Of a stretch of 64,000 nucleotides of DNA, positions 20,932-30,419 are shown one piece after another. The stretch covers positions 1-64,000 of the forward strand of contig JABHDF010000026.1 of assembly GCA_018673175.1 (NCBI GenBank). Direction: 5' to 3'. The notes under the pieces were generated by a model. That model worked only from the letters and a program-made list of their open reading frames with translations. It searched no databases and was not told the DNA's origin. This DNA is from Rhodobiaceae bacterium (GTDB lineage: Bacteria > Pseudomonadota > Alphaproteobacteria > RS24). The stretch's first letter is position 1. The number at the start of each line of letters is the position of its first letter. Both the position numbers and the translations under genes were made by a program.

Positions 20932-21903
20932 CTAGGGAGAATTTGGTTTGGCGCGTCCGGCGGTGACGCGTAAACCGGAGAGCGGGCGTTCGGTGCGCTC
21001 ATTATGGCGCAGCCGAAACACTTCGGCCGGGCGCCCACGCGCGCGTTGGGTGCGTCCGGTGGAGATGAGAAATCCTGATTTTTCGACCAAGCGACGGAAG
21101 TTTTGCTGATGCAAGTTCACCCCCATCACCATTTCTGTGGTGCTTTGGAGCGCCCGTAAGGTGAAGCCAGATGGCATGAGATCAAAAATCACCGGCCGAT
21201 ATTTCAACTTGCTGCGCAACCGCCCCAAAGCGGTGGCCAAAATGCGTCGATGGTCGAGATGCAGGGCCAACCCGAGCGCTGGCTTTGGGTGCTTACGTTG
21301 TTTGCCTTGGTCAATCAGGGCTTCTTCCACCAGCGCTGCCTCGTAAAGCAATTCATATCGCTCCAAAACAAATTCTTCGTCCCATTGCGCGCCGTCTCGG
21401 CCAAATGCCAGGCGCACACGGTCGCCAGCATGGGGCTCTTTTTCGAGCCATTTATCGAGGGCAGGCAAAATTCGCGCATCTAATATTTCGGGTCGGCCTT
21501 GGCGCCAATCCTCCCAGGGAAAAAACGCATAAAGGTCTTCCCAGTCACCGTCTTCTGCAGGCGTTTGTTTTTCACTTTCCAGCGTTTGCTCCGGGGTTCG
21601 GGTAAGGGCGAGGTAGCCAACCGAAACAATATGCGCCGCCTCGCCCGAGGCATGACGCCCCTGATCTGCAAACGTATAGAGCTGTTCAACATGGGCCAAA
21701 TCAACGCCCACTTGTTCGCGCACCCAGTGGCGCAAGCCAATTTCCATCGTCCGATGTTGGTCTGGCATGAACGGGCCAAAGGGCAAGCGTTTGGAGAGCG
21801 ACGCCTCTGCTTCCCCCACAAGACGGCATTCCAGCCGATCGTTGTGGTGGCGCAAAATAGCGGTCGAAAGTTCGATTAGAATTTCAGTTTGAGTGACGCT
21901 CAT
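20932..21903 (-). CDS. NAD-biosynthesis transcriptional regulator, NadQ/NrtR-like (Nudix-like domain plus C-terminal winged helix; COG4111 type)
   Basis: N-terminal LPFGPFMPDQHRTMEIGLRHWVREQVG (degenerate Nudix region); C-terminal NLHQQNFRRLVEKSGFLISTGRTQRARGRPAEVFRLR; directly upstream of nadABC. Confidence 0.75.
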   Translation of the reverse strand: MSVTQTEILIELSTAILRHHNDRLECRLVGEAEASLSKRLPFGPFMPDQHRTMEIGLRHWVREQVGVDLAHVEQLYTFADQGRHASGEAAHIVSVGYLALTRTPEQTLESEKQTPAEDGDWEDLYAFFPWEDWRQGRPEILDARILPALDKWLEKEPHAGDRVRLAFGRDGAQWDEEFVLERYELLYEAALVEEALIDQGKQRKHPKPALGLALHLDHRRILATALGRLRSKLKYRPVIFDLMPSGFTLRALQSTTEMVMGVNLHQQNFRRLVEKSGFLISTGRTQRARGRPAEVFRLRHNERTERPLSGLRVTAGRAKPNSP

Positions 21904-21946
21904 GAGCCCACTTTAAAGGCCGCTCTTGATTTCCCCAAGCGACAAA

Positions 21947-23071
21947 TTATCCGACGCGACGAACAATCACGCTGCCCGCAGAATAGCCAGCGCCAAAGCT
22001 ACAAATCACACCCGTCTCACCGGCTTTAAAGTCTTGTTTATACTTATGAAAAGCGATGATAGAGCCGGCCGAGCTGGTGTTGGCATATTCGTCCAAAACC
22101 GTGGGTTGCTGATCAAACTCAGGGGCATAGCCCAGAACTTTTTTGGCAATAAAGTCATTCATATTACGATTGGCCTGATGCAGCCAAATGCGGCGCAGGT
22201 CTTGGGCTTGCAAGCCATTGGCGGCCAAATGTTCGGAAATCATTGTCGCTACCAAAGGCGCCACTTCACGGAAAACTTTTCTACCGTTTTGGATGAATAA
22301 TTTATCGTTATCGTCGCGCGCGTGCGCTGCGGTGCGGTTTAAAAAGCCAAAGTTATTGCGAATATTATTCGAAAACTGTGAGAATAATTTCGTGTCGACA
22401 ACTTCAAACCCAGTTTTATTTCTGGCCATTTCGCTATCTTCCAAAATCACCGCCGTGCAAACATCCCCAAAGATAAAATGACTGTCGCGTTCTCGAAAAT
22501 TCAGGTGGCCGGAACAAATTTCAGGGTTGACCATAAGCACGCGTTTGGCAGAGCCAGAGCGCACCATGTCGCGGCCCATTTGAATGCCAAAGGTAGCTGA
22601 GGAACAAGCCACATTCATATCGAAAGCAAACCCTTGGATGCCCAGCAAGGTTTGCACTTCAATGGAAATCGCCGGATAGGCGCGTTGCAAATTCGAGCAG
22701 GCCACAATCACCGCATCAATATCACTGGCCTCGAGGCCAGCTTCATCCAGTGCTTGCTGAGTGGCTTTGACGGCCATTTCCGCTTGCAGGCTCGGCTCGT
22801 CATTGGAGCGTTCTTCCAATTGCGGCACCATAATATCGGCGTCTAAAATGCCGGATTTATTCATCACATAGCGGCTTTTAATGCCCGAGGCTTTCTCGAT
22901 AAATTCACAGCTACCAGGAGCCAGCGCCTCGATATCGCCGCGCTCAATGGCATCGGCGTTCTCGGTGTTAAATTTTTCTACATATGTATTAAAGCTAGAG
23001 ACAAGCTCATCATTGCTAATTGACTGTTCGGGCGTAAACAGCCCAGTTCCCGTAACAACAACTTGTTTCAT
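21947..23071 (-). CDS. Beta-ketoacyl-ACP synthase III family (long PA3286-like form)
   Basis: [46 protein letters not shown]. Confidence 0.88.
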   Translation of the reverse strand: MKQVVVTGTGLFTPEQSISNDELVSSFNTYVEKFNTENADAIERGDIEALAPGSCEFIEKASGIKSRYVMNKSGILDADIMVPQLEERSNDEPSLQAEMAVKATQQALDEAGLEASDIDAVIVACSNLQRAYPAISIEVQTLLGIQGFAFDMNVACSSATFGIQMGRDMVRSGSAKRVLMVNPEICSGHLNFRERDSHFIFGDVCTAVILEDSEMARNKTGFEVVDTKLFSQFSNNIRNNFGFLNRTAAHARDDNDKLFIQNGRKVFREVAPLVATMISEHLAANGLQAQDLRRIWLHQANRNMNDFIAKKVLGYAPEFDQQPTVLDEYANTSSAGSIIAFHKYKQDFKAGETGVICSFGAGYSAGSVIVRRVG

Positions 23072-23195
23072 GACTGTCTCCCATCAGTAAGCGGCGAGTT
23101 TAGCATAACCAATTTGTTTGGCCATAAGCTGCGCCACCCTAGGCCTTCACATTGCGTAACATTTTATTACCATTGGGCTATTGCCAAAAGCGCCT

Positions 23196-24029
23196 TCAGC
23201 TTATTTCAGGGGCCGAGGCAGCAAAAACGCCGCCAGAAATAACCACGCTTTGCGTCTCACAAATCAAATCCTCGTCGCTCGCGTCTTCGCGAATAAGGCC
23301 AATCGCGTGGCACCCGTGGCTCGCTACAATGTGCCCGACGGGGCGCGAGCCATGGCTTATCTCGCTGCCGACCAAGGGCGCGTCTTGGGCAAAGGTTAGC
23401 GCATGGATTTTGCGTTTCAGGCTGCCTTTGCGGTGTACCCGAGAGGTGACTTCTTGGCCGATAAAACAGCCCTTTTGAAAATCGACGCCGTGAATTTGCG
23501 CCAAGCCATAATCGAGCGGAAACACCGTGCCGGGCGCCATGTCGAGCGGCCCTTGCACAATGCCCAAGCGAATGCGATTGGCATGCCAAGCCGCAAGGCT
23601 GGCCTCCGGCAAGGTGATGGTTACCTTGGTTTCCACCAGCGCCCGCAAGCCCAGCCCAGGGTGGCGGGGGTCTTGCCCAAAGCCTGCCGTTGGCGGGCAC
23701 GCAAAGCCATCTTCTTGCCACAGGGCAAAAACCCGCAAAGCGGCGTGCGATAGGTCGACGTTGGCGCGCAATTTATACATTGATAATTTTTTGAACAAAG
23801 CGTCGGCCTGGCTGGCATCGCAATCGATATACAGGGCATCGGCTTCTGCGAAGATTAAAAAATCATGCAGCAGCTTGCCTTGCGGCGTCAGCAAAGCGGT
23901 CATTACGCAAGCTCCCTCGGGCAGCTCGGCAACGTTTTGGGTCACTAGGTTTTGCAAAAAATCGACGCGGTCTGGGCCACTGAGTTGCAGCACGCGGCGA
24001 TCGCTTAAATGGGTTTGAAAAATACTCAT
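23196..24029 (-). CDS. Folate-binding YgfZ/GcvT-like protein
   Basis: DFLQNLVTQNVAELPEG; YGLAQIHGVDFQKGCFIGQEVTSRVHRKG (KGCYxGQE-type motif). Confidence 0.88.
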   Translation of the reverse strand: MSIFQTHLSDRRVLQLSGPDRVDFLQNLVTQNVAELPEGACVMTALLTPQGKLLHDFLIFAEADALYIDCDASQADALFKKLSMYKLRANVDLSHAALRVFALWQEDGFACPPTAGFGQDPRHPGLGLRALVETKVTITLPEASLAAWHANRIRLGIVQGPLDMAPGTVFPLDYGLAQIHGVDFQKGCFIGQEVTSRVHRKGSLKRKIHALTFAQDAPLVGSEISHGSRPVGHIVASHGCHAIGLIREDASDEDLICETQSVVISGGVFAASAPEIS

Positions 24030-24128
24030 GCTCCACATGTGCGCTTTTCAGGGGCATTTTTCAAGTCTATTGAAAGCAAAGCTCTTTCCCATCTGGTCTG
24101 GCTTGCAGAGGTGGCCTATAGTGGAGAC

Positions 24129-25136
24129 ATGTCCTTGCGCAAAAACCTTCTTTTGGTGCCGTCCAATCGGCTCGACGCGTTTACCGCGACGGGGGTGTTG
24201 GCGGATATGTTGAAAGCAGAACCATCGGTCGAGGTAGAAATTATCTGCCGCGAGAGCGACGTGGTGTATTTCGAAAATGCGCCCGGGCGGATGAGCTTTA
24301 TCACCCATAATAAAGACGTGCCGCCGCGCTTTAGCTTAATGTTGAAGACCCTTGGGCGCACTTGGCATCGCATTGTTTCGCTTACCAATTTGCGGCTTCC
24401 TTTTCTTTTATGGGCGCAGCATCGCCATAGTTTTAAGTTTACAGCGGGCGCCTATGCTTTGCCCTCCTTGTTTCGTCCAGACCGCGCCACGCCGCCGCAT
24501 ATTTGGGGGCCGGAAAAAATTCATCTGCCGTTGCCAGAAACCCTCACGCCCCTGACCCCTCTGGTGGTTTTTGCCACGCAAGAAAGCGGGCGCGCCGATT
24601 GGGATTGGCGCCATTATGCCGAGCTGGCTTGGCGCCTGGCCGATAGTGTGCCCCAGCTCGCAAACGCCCATATAGTGGTTTTGAGCTCAAAGGATTGCCG
24701 CGTGGCTCAGGGGCTTGTCGATAATTTGCCAGCCGGTCAAATTACCTGTCTGCCCGATTTGCCATATGCCAAGACGGCGGCGCTTTTGCGGCGCGCTAAA
24801 ATGGTTTTGGGTACCGATAGGCTGGTCGCGCGCATGGCGCCCTATGCGTCTTGCGGGCTGGTGTTGCGCCTCGACCGCGCGGAGACCCTTGAAACAGGTC
24901 GCCCCTATGGGCTTTACACTGGCCACGACGCGGGCCAAGTGGCAAGCTATATAGGCGGTGCTTTGCCTAAAGTACCTATGGAGCCAAAGGCCTCCATAGA
25001 GCCAAAGGCCGCGGCGGCAAAAATGGCGACACAAGACGAGAATATTGCTACTGTCGCTCGGCCTCTCGTGTCTCAATCTAAGGCTGAATTACAAGCCCTC
25101 GCTGACCAAATTAATAGGATAAATAATGACCGCTGA
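24129..25136 (+). CDS. Glycosyltransferase family 9 (heptosyltransferase-like)
   Basis: MSLRKNLLLVPSNRLDAFTATGVLADMLKAEP; GRADWDWRHYAELAWRL; LRRAKMVLGTDRLVARMA. Confidence 0.7.
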   Translation: MSLRKNLLLVPSNRLDAFTATGVLADMLKAEPSVEVEIICRESDVVYFENAPGRMSFITHNKDVPPRFSLMLKTLGRTWHRIVSLTNLRLPFLLWAQHRHSFKFTAGAYALPSLFRPDRATPPHIWGPEKIHLPLPETLTPLTPLVVFATQESGRADWDWRHYAELAWRLADSVPQLANAHIVVLSSKDCRVAQGLVDNLPAGQITCLPDLPYAKTAALLRRAKMVLGTDRLVARMAPYASCGLVLRLDRAETLETGRPYGLYTGHDAGQVASYIGGALPKVPMEPKASIEPKAAAAKMATQDENIATVARPLVSQSKAELQALADQINRINNDR

Positions 25137-26451
25137 TATCTATGACCTCGTCGTTAAAAATGGTTCCGTCGCTTTTCCAGACGGCACCCAAGAAACGTCT
25201 ATCGCTTTAAAAGACGGACGCTTTGCCGCTATCGGCGACATCGACGAAGCGAGCGCCAAGCAAGTTTTGGATGCCAAAGGGCTGACCGTTTTGCCTGGCG
25301 TCATTGATACGCAAGTGCATTTTCGCGAGCCCGGCAACGAACATAAAGAAGACCTGCAATCGGGCTCTCTGGCCGCCGTTATGGGCGGCGTGACGGCGCT
25401 GTTTGAAATGCCCAACACCAAGCCCCCCACCACCACGGCCGAAGCGATTGCCGATAAAGTGGCGCGCGGGCGCAATCGGATGCATTGCGATTTTGCTTTC
25501 TACGTTGGCGGCACGCATGAGAACGCCAGCCGATTGCCCGAGTTGGAAAAACTAGAAGGCGTGTGCGGCGTCAAAGTTTTCATGGGCTCATCGACGGGCA
25601 ACCTATTGGTCGCCGATGATGATGGCGTGGCCGATATTTTGAAACACATCACGCGCCGTGCGGCTTTTCATAGTGAAGACGAATTTCGCCTGCGCGAGCG
25701 TCGCCCCCTCGCCTTGACTGGAAAAGTGGAAACCCATGCGGTTTGGCGCGATGAAGAAGTTGCGATTTCCTCGACACGGCGTTTGGTGAAATTAGCCCGT
25801 GCGGCCAATAAACACATTCATGTGCTGCACATTTCCACCGAAGAAGAGATGCAAATTCTGGCCGCCAATCGCGACATCGTCTCGGTCGAAGTGCTGCCCC
25901 AGCATCTCACGCTGGCCGCGCCTGAGTGCTATGAGGAGCTGGGCACATTCGCGCAAATGAACCCGCCCATCCGTGAAAAACGCCATCGCGCCGCTTTGTG
26001 GAAAGCGCTGGAGCAGGGCATTGTCGACCTCATTGGCTCTGACCATGCGCCCCATACGCGCGAAGAAAAAGCCGATGCCTATCCCCATTCCCCGGCCGGC
26101 ATGCCCGGTGTGCAAACGCTTTTGCCGCTGATGCTGAACCATATGAATGACGGCAAATTATCGCTGCAGAAACTGGTGCAATTGACCAGTTTGAACGCGA
26201 AGACATTATTCAAACTGCAAGACAAAGGCGAAATATGCGTTGGCGGACATGCCGATCTGACCTTTGTCGACTTGAACCGCACCGAAACCGTGACCGAGGA
26301 CTGGATTGCCTCGCGCGTGGGTTGGTCGCCGTTTACGGGCATGGCCTTGAAAGGCTGGCCCGTTGGCACGATGATACGCGGACAACAAGTCATGTGGGAA
26401 AACCAATTGGTAACGCCCGAAACGGGCCAACCCATTCGCTTCGATATTTAA
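25126..26451 (+). CDS. pyrC: Dihydroorotase / amidohydrolase
   Basis: VLPGVIDTQVHFREPGNEHKEDL; LIGSDHAPHTREEK; MPGVQTLLPLMLNHM. Confidence 0.92.
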   Translation: MTADIYDLVVKNGSVAFPDGTQETSIALKDGRFAAIGDIDEASAKQVLDAKGLTVLPGVIDTQVHFREPGNEHKEDLQSGSLAAVMGGVTALFEMPNTKPPTTTAEAIADKVARGRNRMHCDFAFYVGGTHENASRLPELEKLEGVCGVKVFMGSSTGNLLVADDDGVADILKHITRRAAFHSEDEFRLRERRPLALTGKVETHAVWRDEEVAISSTRRLVKLARAANKHIHVLHISTEEEMQILAANRDIVSVEVLPQHLTLAAPECYEELGTFAQMNPPIREKRHRAALWKALEQGIVDLIGSDHAPHTREEKADAYPHSPAGMPGVQTLLPLMLNHMNDGKLSLQKLVQLTSLNAKTLFKLQDKGEICVGGHADLTFVDLNRTETVTEDWIASRVGWSPFTGMALKGWPVGTMIRGQQVMWENQLVTPETGQPIRFDI

Positions 26452-26484
26452 GTTTATAATTTTTACATTCGTTAGGAGAAAACG

Positions 26485-27468
26485 ATGAGTGGTACTTTTC
26501 GCGCGCTGCGCTTGAACAAAACAGATGACGGACAATCGCATGAGATTGTTGAGCTGACTGAAAATGATTTGATGGAAGGCGATGTGACCGTTGCGGTTTC
26601 GCATTCGACGTTGAATTATAAAGATGGTCTGGCGCTCACAGGCGCGTCTCCCGTGGTACGGGTCTGGCCGATTGTGCCAGGCATTGATTTCGCGGGCGTG
26701 GTGGAAAGCTCCAACCATGCGGGCTTTCAGCCAGGCGACAATGTTATTTTGAACGGCTTTGGTGTCGGCGAAACGCATTTTGGCGGCTATGCCGGCAAAG
26801 CCCGTGTCAATGGCGATTGGCTGATCAAACGCCCAGACGCTATTTCGCCATCGCGCGCGATGGCCATTGGCACGGCAGGCTATACGGCCATGTTATGCGT
26901 CATGGCCTTGATGGATACGCCAACCGACGCAGGCGAAATTCTGGTGACCGGCGCCGCTGGCGGCGTGGGTTCGGTGGCTTTGGCGCTATTGTCGAAACTC
27001 GGCTATCAGGCTGTGGCCTCGACGGGCCGTCTAGAAGAAACCGATTATCTGATGGGCCTTGGTGCCTCGCGGGTGATCGACCGCGCCACTTTGTCGGAAA
27101 AAGGCCGCCCGCTCGACCGCGAAAACTGGGCCGGTGTTGTGGATGCCGTGGGTAGTCACACATTGGCCAATGCGATTGCGCAAACCAAATATGGCGGCAC
27201 AGTCGCGGCTTGCGGTTTGGCCCAAGGCGCTGATTTACCGGCCACGGTGATGCCGTTTATTTTGCGCGGCGTTACCTTGCGCGGCATTGATAGCGTGATG
27301 GCGCCACTGGCGCTTCGCACACGCGCTTGGGCGCTTTTGGCCGAGCATTTGGACATGGATAAATTGGATGCCATGAGCTCGACCGCCAAGCTGGAAGATC
27401 TGCCTGAATTGGGACAGAAAATCCTAGCTGGCCAAACGCGTGGGCGTCTGATTGTCGAGATCGACTAA
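26485..27468 (+). CDS. YhdH/AcuI family quinone oxidoreductase (acryloyl-CoA reductase-like)
   Basis: STLNYKDGLALTG; VPGIDFAGVVESS; ILVTGAAGGVGSVALALLSKLGYQAVASTGR. Confidence 0.88.
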   Translation: MSGTFRALRLNKTDDGQSHEIVELTENDLMEGDVTVAVSHSTLNYKDGLALTGASPVVRVWPIVPGIDFAGVVESSNHAGFQPGDNVILNGFGVGETHFGGYAGKARVNGDWLIKRPDAISPSRAMAIGTAGYTAMLCVMALMDTPTDAGEILVTGAAGGVGSVALALLSKLGYQAVASTGRLEETDYLMGLGASRVIDRATLSEKGRPLDRENWAGVVDAVGSHTLANAIAQTKYGGTVAACGLAQGADLPATVMPFILRGVTLRGIDSVMAPLALRTRAWALLAEHLDMDKLDAMSSTAKLEDLPELGQKILAGQTRGRLIVEID

Positions 27469-28247
27469 AAAATCGAATAGGCTCCGTCGATAACGAATAA
27501 ATCGCCGGAGTGATAACTGGAGGCATCGGACGTCAAATAGACGGCCATGCCGCCAAAGTCTTCTGGCTGTCCCCAGCGTTTGGCGGGCACGCGCGGAATG
27601 ACGTTTTGCTCAAACTTCTCATTGCCTTGGGCGCCTGCCGTCATATCGGTTGCAATCCAGCCCGGCAAAATTGAGTTGGCGCGCACGCCATAGCGCGCAT
27701 GTTCCACGGCGATCGATTTCATCATCGAAATAACCGCGCCTTTGGTAGCTGCATAATGTTGGTTGCGCGCAGCGCCTTCAATGGCGGCCAGGCTTGCGAT
27801 ACCCACCAGCGAACCACCCGGATCGCCAGCTTTGGCACGTTCCACCATATGCCGGGCGGCGGCACGAAGTGTGAAAAATACGCCATCCAAATTCACCGCC
27901 AAAACATCGCGATAGGCTTGTGTGTCCATTTCGGCGAAAGAGCCGCCTAATTTGCCAATGCCCGCATTGGCGAACACGCTATCGACGCGCCCCATAGTGG
28001 CCAAAGTATCGGCCATGGCCGCGTCGACGCCTTGTTCGTCGGCGACATTTACTTTCCAGCTTGCGGCCTTGACGCCTGTGGCGCTCAGCTCGGCGACAGC
28101 TTTTTCATTGTTCGCTTCATTGGTTCCCCAAATCGCGATATCGGCGCCAGCTTGTGCCATGGCCATGGCCATGCCGAGGCCAATGCCGCGGTTGCCACCG
28201 GTTACCAAAGCAACTTTTCCAGATAGATTAAATGGTTGATATGTCAT
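27465..28247 (-). CDS. SDR family oxidoreductase
   Basis: KVALVTGGNRGIGLGMA; NAGIG; YAATKGAVISMMKSIAVE. Confidence 0.93.
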   Translation of the reverse strand: MTYQPFNLSGKVALVTGGNRGIGLGMAMAMAQAGADIAIWGTNEANNEKAVAELSATGVKAASWKVNVADEQGVDAAMADTLATMGRVDSVFANAGIGKLGGSFAEMDTQAYRDVLAVNLDGVFFTLRAAARHMVERAKAGDPGGSLVGIASLAAIEGAARNQHYAATKGAVISMMKSIAVEHARYGVRANSILPGWIATDMTAGAQGNEKFEQNVIPRVPAKRWGQPEDFGGMAVYLTSDASSYHSGDLFVIDGAYSIF

Positions 28248-28351
28248 GTGTTGTCTCCCTATTTGGCCGCTAGTATAGAAGCTCCACCCAAGTTGCCAAG
28301 AGGTATAAACAGGTCATTGAGTGAAGTCCGCATCAATGGCAAGTTAGACAA

Positions 28352-28810
28352 ATGATTCCTCGTCTCTCTTTCTCGCTGGTTGTTGCGGCGCTTTTGTGGC
28401 TCTCGCCGATGGGGCTGACGCGCGCGCACGCTGTCTCTGTTTTGGAAATCCAAACCCTGGATGGAACCACCCACAAGTTTCGGGTCACCGTGGCCCGAAG
28501 CCCAGCTCAGCAGGCGCAAGGTCTGATGCATGTGTCTACCATGGCGCCGCGCTCGGGCATGTTGTTTCCTATGCAGCCAGCGCGGCGCGCCCGATTTTGG
28601 ATGCGCAATACGCTGATCCCGCTGGATATGATTTTCATTTTACCCGGCGGGCGCATCGAGCAAGTCGTGACGCGAACGGACACGAAATCCGATGTCTCGA
28701 GCGCTTCCTTTGGCAAAGTCAGCGCCGTGCTGGAACTCAATGCAGGCGAGGCCAAAGCGCTCCATATTGGCATTGGTGATTTGGTAAAAATGAACGGAGT
28801 TAGCTTTTAA
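28352..28810 (+). CDS. DUF192 family protein with signal peptide
   Basis: ARSPAQQAQGLMHVSTMAPRSGMLFPM...FWMRNTLIPLDMIFI. Confidence 0.9.
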   Translation: MIPRLSFSLVVAALLWLSPMGLTRAHAVSVLEIQTLDGTTHKFRVTVARSPAQQAQGLMHVSTMAPRSGMLFPMQPARRARFWMRNTLIPLDMIFILPGGRIEQVVTRTDTKSDVSSASFGKVSAVLELNAGEAKALHIGIGDLVKMNGVSF

Positions 28811-29523
28811 TGTGTGGTCGATTTGCCCTCGCGACGCCGCCAGAAGCGATGCGCCAAATGGTCGATTTTTCCAATCGGATGAATTTTCCCGCGCGCTACA
28901 ACATTGCGCCCACCCAACCCGTCTCCATTATTCGCGCCACGCCAGGCCCCGAGATGGCTTTGCTAAGTTGGGGCTTGGTGGCGCCTTGGTTAAGTGCTGA
29001 GCAAGTGGGCGATAAATCGGCCCGCCCGCAAATCAATGCGCGCGCTGAAACCATCACGCAAAAACCAAGTTTTAAAAATGCCTTTCGCCGCCGCCGCTGT
29101 CTCATTCCCGCCGATGCGACCTATGAGTGGGATCGCAAAATCGGCCAGCCATATCGCATCCATAGAAAAGACCAAGCGGTATTTTTCATGGCTGGTATTT
29201 GGGAAATTTGGGAAGGCGCCGACGGCAGCGAAATAGAAAGCTGCGCGATTATCACCACCGCGGCCAATGAGGTTTTATCCGCCGTGCATCATCGTATGCC
29301 CGCGCTGATAGCGCCAAAAGATGCCGAAAGCTGGCTGTCGACGCCCGAAACCCAAGCGCATAGTTTGCTGCCCTTGTTGGGCGATGCGGTACAGGCCGAA
29401 TTTTGCGTTACGCCGATATCGAAACGGGTTAACAAAGTGAGCGAAGATGATGTAGCGCTGTGGGACGAGCATCGCGTGACCCCGCCAGAAGATTTGGCGG
29501 CCGACCAAATGGATTTGTTTTAG
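28810..29523 (+). CDS. SOS response-associated peptidase (YedK/HMCES)
   Basis: MCGRFALATPPEAM; PARYNIAPTQP; INARAETITQKPSFKNAFRRRRCLIPADATYEW. Confidence 0.95.
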   Translation: MCGRFALATPPEAMRQMVDFSNRMNFPARYNIAPTQPVSIIRATPGPEMALLSWGLVAPWLSAEQVGDKSARPQINARAETITQKPSFKNAFRRRRCLIPADATYEWDRKIGQPYRIHRKDQAVFFMAGIWEIWEGADGSEIESCAIITTAANEVLSAVHHRMPALIAPKDAESWLSTPETQAHSLLPLLGDAVQAEFCVTPISKRVNKVSEDDVALWDEHRVTPPEDLAADQMDLF

Positions 29524-29531
29524 GAGAAATT

Positions 29532-30374
29532 ATGACCAGTGTTGTGGACCATATTATTATTGCGGTGGATGACCTAGAGCAGGCCACGCAAGACTATGCC
29601 CTAATGTTGGGTCGCGCACCAAGCTGGCGCGGCACGCATCCTGACTATGGCAGCGCCAATACATTGTTTCGTATTGACAATACCTATCTTGAATTGCTGG
29701 CCGCCGATGGCGAGGGCTGGGCGGGCGACATGGTGCGCAACGTAGTGGCAAGCGAGGGCTCTAATCTGTGTGCCTTGGTTTTTGGCACGCAAGACGCCAC
29801 CGCCTTTTTAGAAAATGCGCGCGCCCAAGGCCTCGAAGTCGCAGACCCCGTTGACGGGCATGGCATCGACACAAAAACCGGCGCGACCCGCACATGGCGC
29901 TCGATGCATTGGGATGGCTCGGCGGCGCGCGGCATTTTTTCTTTCTGCATCCAACACGATGACCTGTCGGCTTTGCCGATGGCCGAGATAGAGGGCGAGG
30001 GCGCCATTCACGCCGTCGACCATGTGGTGGTGCAAACGCAAAGCAGGGCTGCGGCAAAAAAATTCTACGGCGACCAACTCGGCATCCGCTTGGCGCTAGA
30101 GCAGTCGAAACCCGATTGGGGCGGCGAGATGTTATTCTTCCGCACCAATTCGATGAGCATTGAAGTGGTTGCGTCGCCAAAGACCGGCGATACGGATAGT
30201 CTTTGGGGCTTAGCGCTAAAAAGCCAAGACATAGAGGCGACACAAAAACGCATGCGCGAGGCAGGCATTGAGGTTTCGCAGGTGCGCGAAGGCCGCAAAC
30301 CCGGCACGCGCGTTTGCACCGTCAAATCGCATGCCGGCGGCGTGGCCACGCTGATTGTCGAACACGGAAAATAA
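29532..30374 (+). CDS. VOC family protein (glyoxalase-like)
   Basis: VDHIIIAVDDLEQATQDYALMLGRAPSWRG; second VOC half VDHVVVQTQSRAAAKKFYGDQLGIRLAL. Confidence 0.88.
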   Translation: MTSVVDHIIIAVDDLEQATQDYALMLGRAPSWRGTHPDYGSANTLFRIDNTYLELLAADGEGWAGDMVRNVVASEGSNLCALVFGTQDATAFLENARAQGLEVADPVDGHGIDTKTGATRTWRSMHWDGSAARGIFSFCIQHDDLSALPMAEIEGEGAIHAVDHVVVQTQSRAAAKKFYGDQLGIRLALEQSKPDWGGEMLFFRTNSMSIEVVASPKTGDTDSLWGLALKSQDIEATQKRMREAGIEVSQVREGRKPGTRVCTVKSHAGGVATLIVEHGK

Positions 30375-30398
30375 GCTAGCGAGGGTTAGCCTTGTTTG

Positions 30399-30419
30399 GG
30401 GTTTAGGGTTTAGGGTTTA
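30399..30419 (+). repeat. Short tandem repeat (GGGTTTA)x3
   Basis: Direct reading at 30399-30405, 30406-30412, 30413-30419. Confidence 0.95.

Noticed and set aside
27464-27468. Overlapping convergent stop codons of the AcuI-like and SDR genes
   Set aside because: Real, but a trivial consequence of compact gene packing; not scored as a finding.
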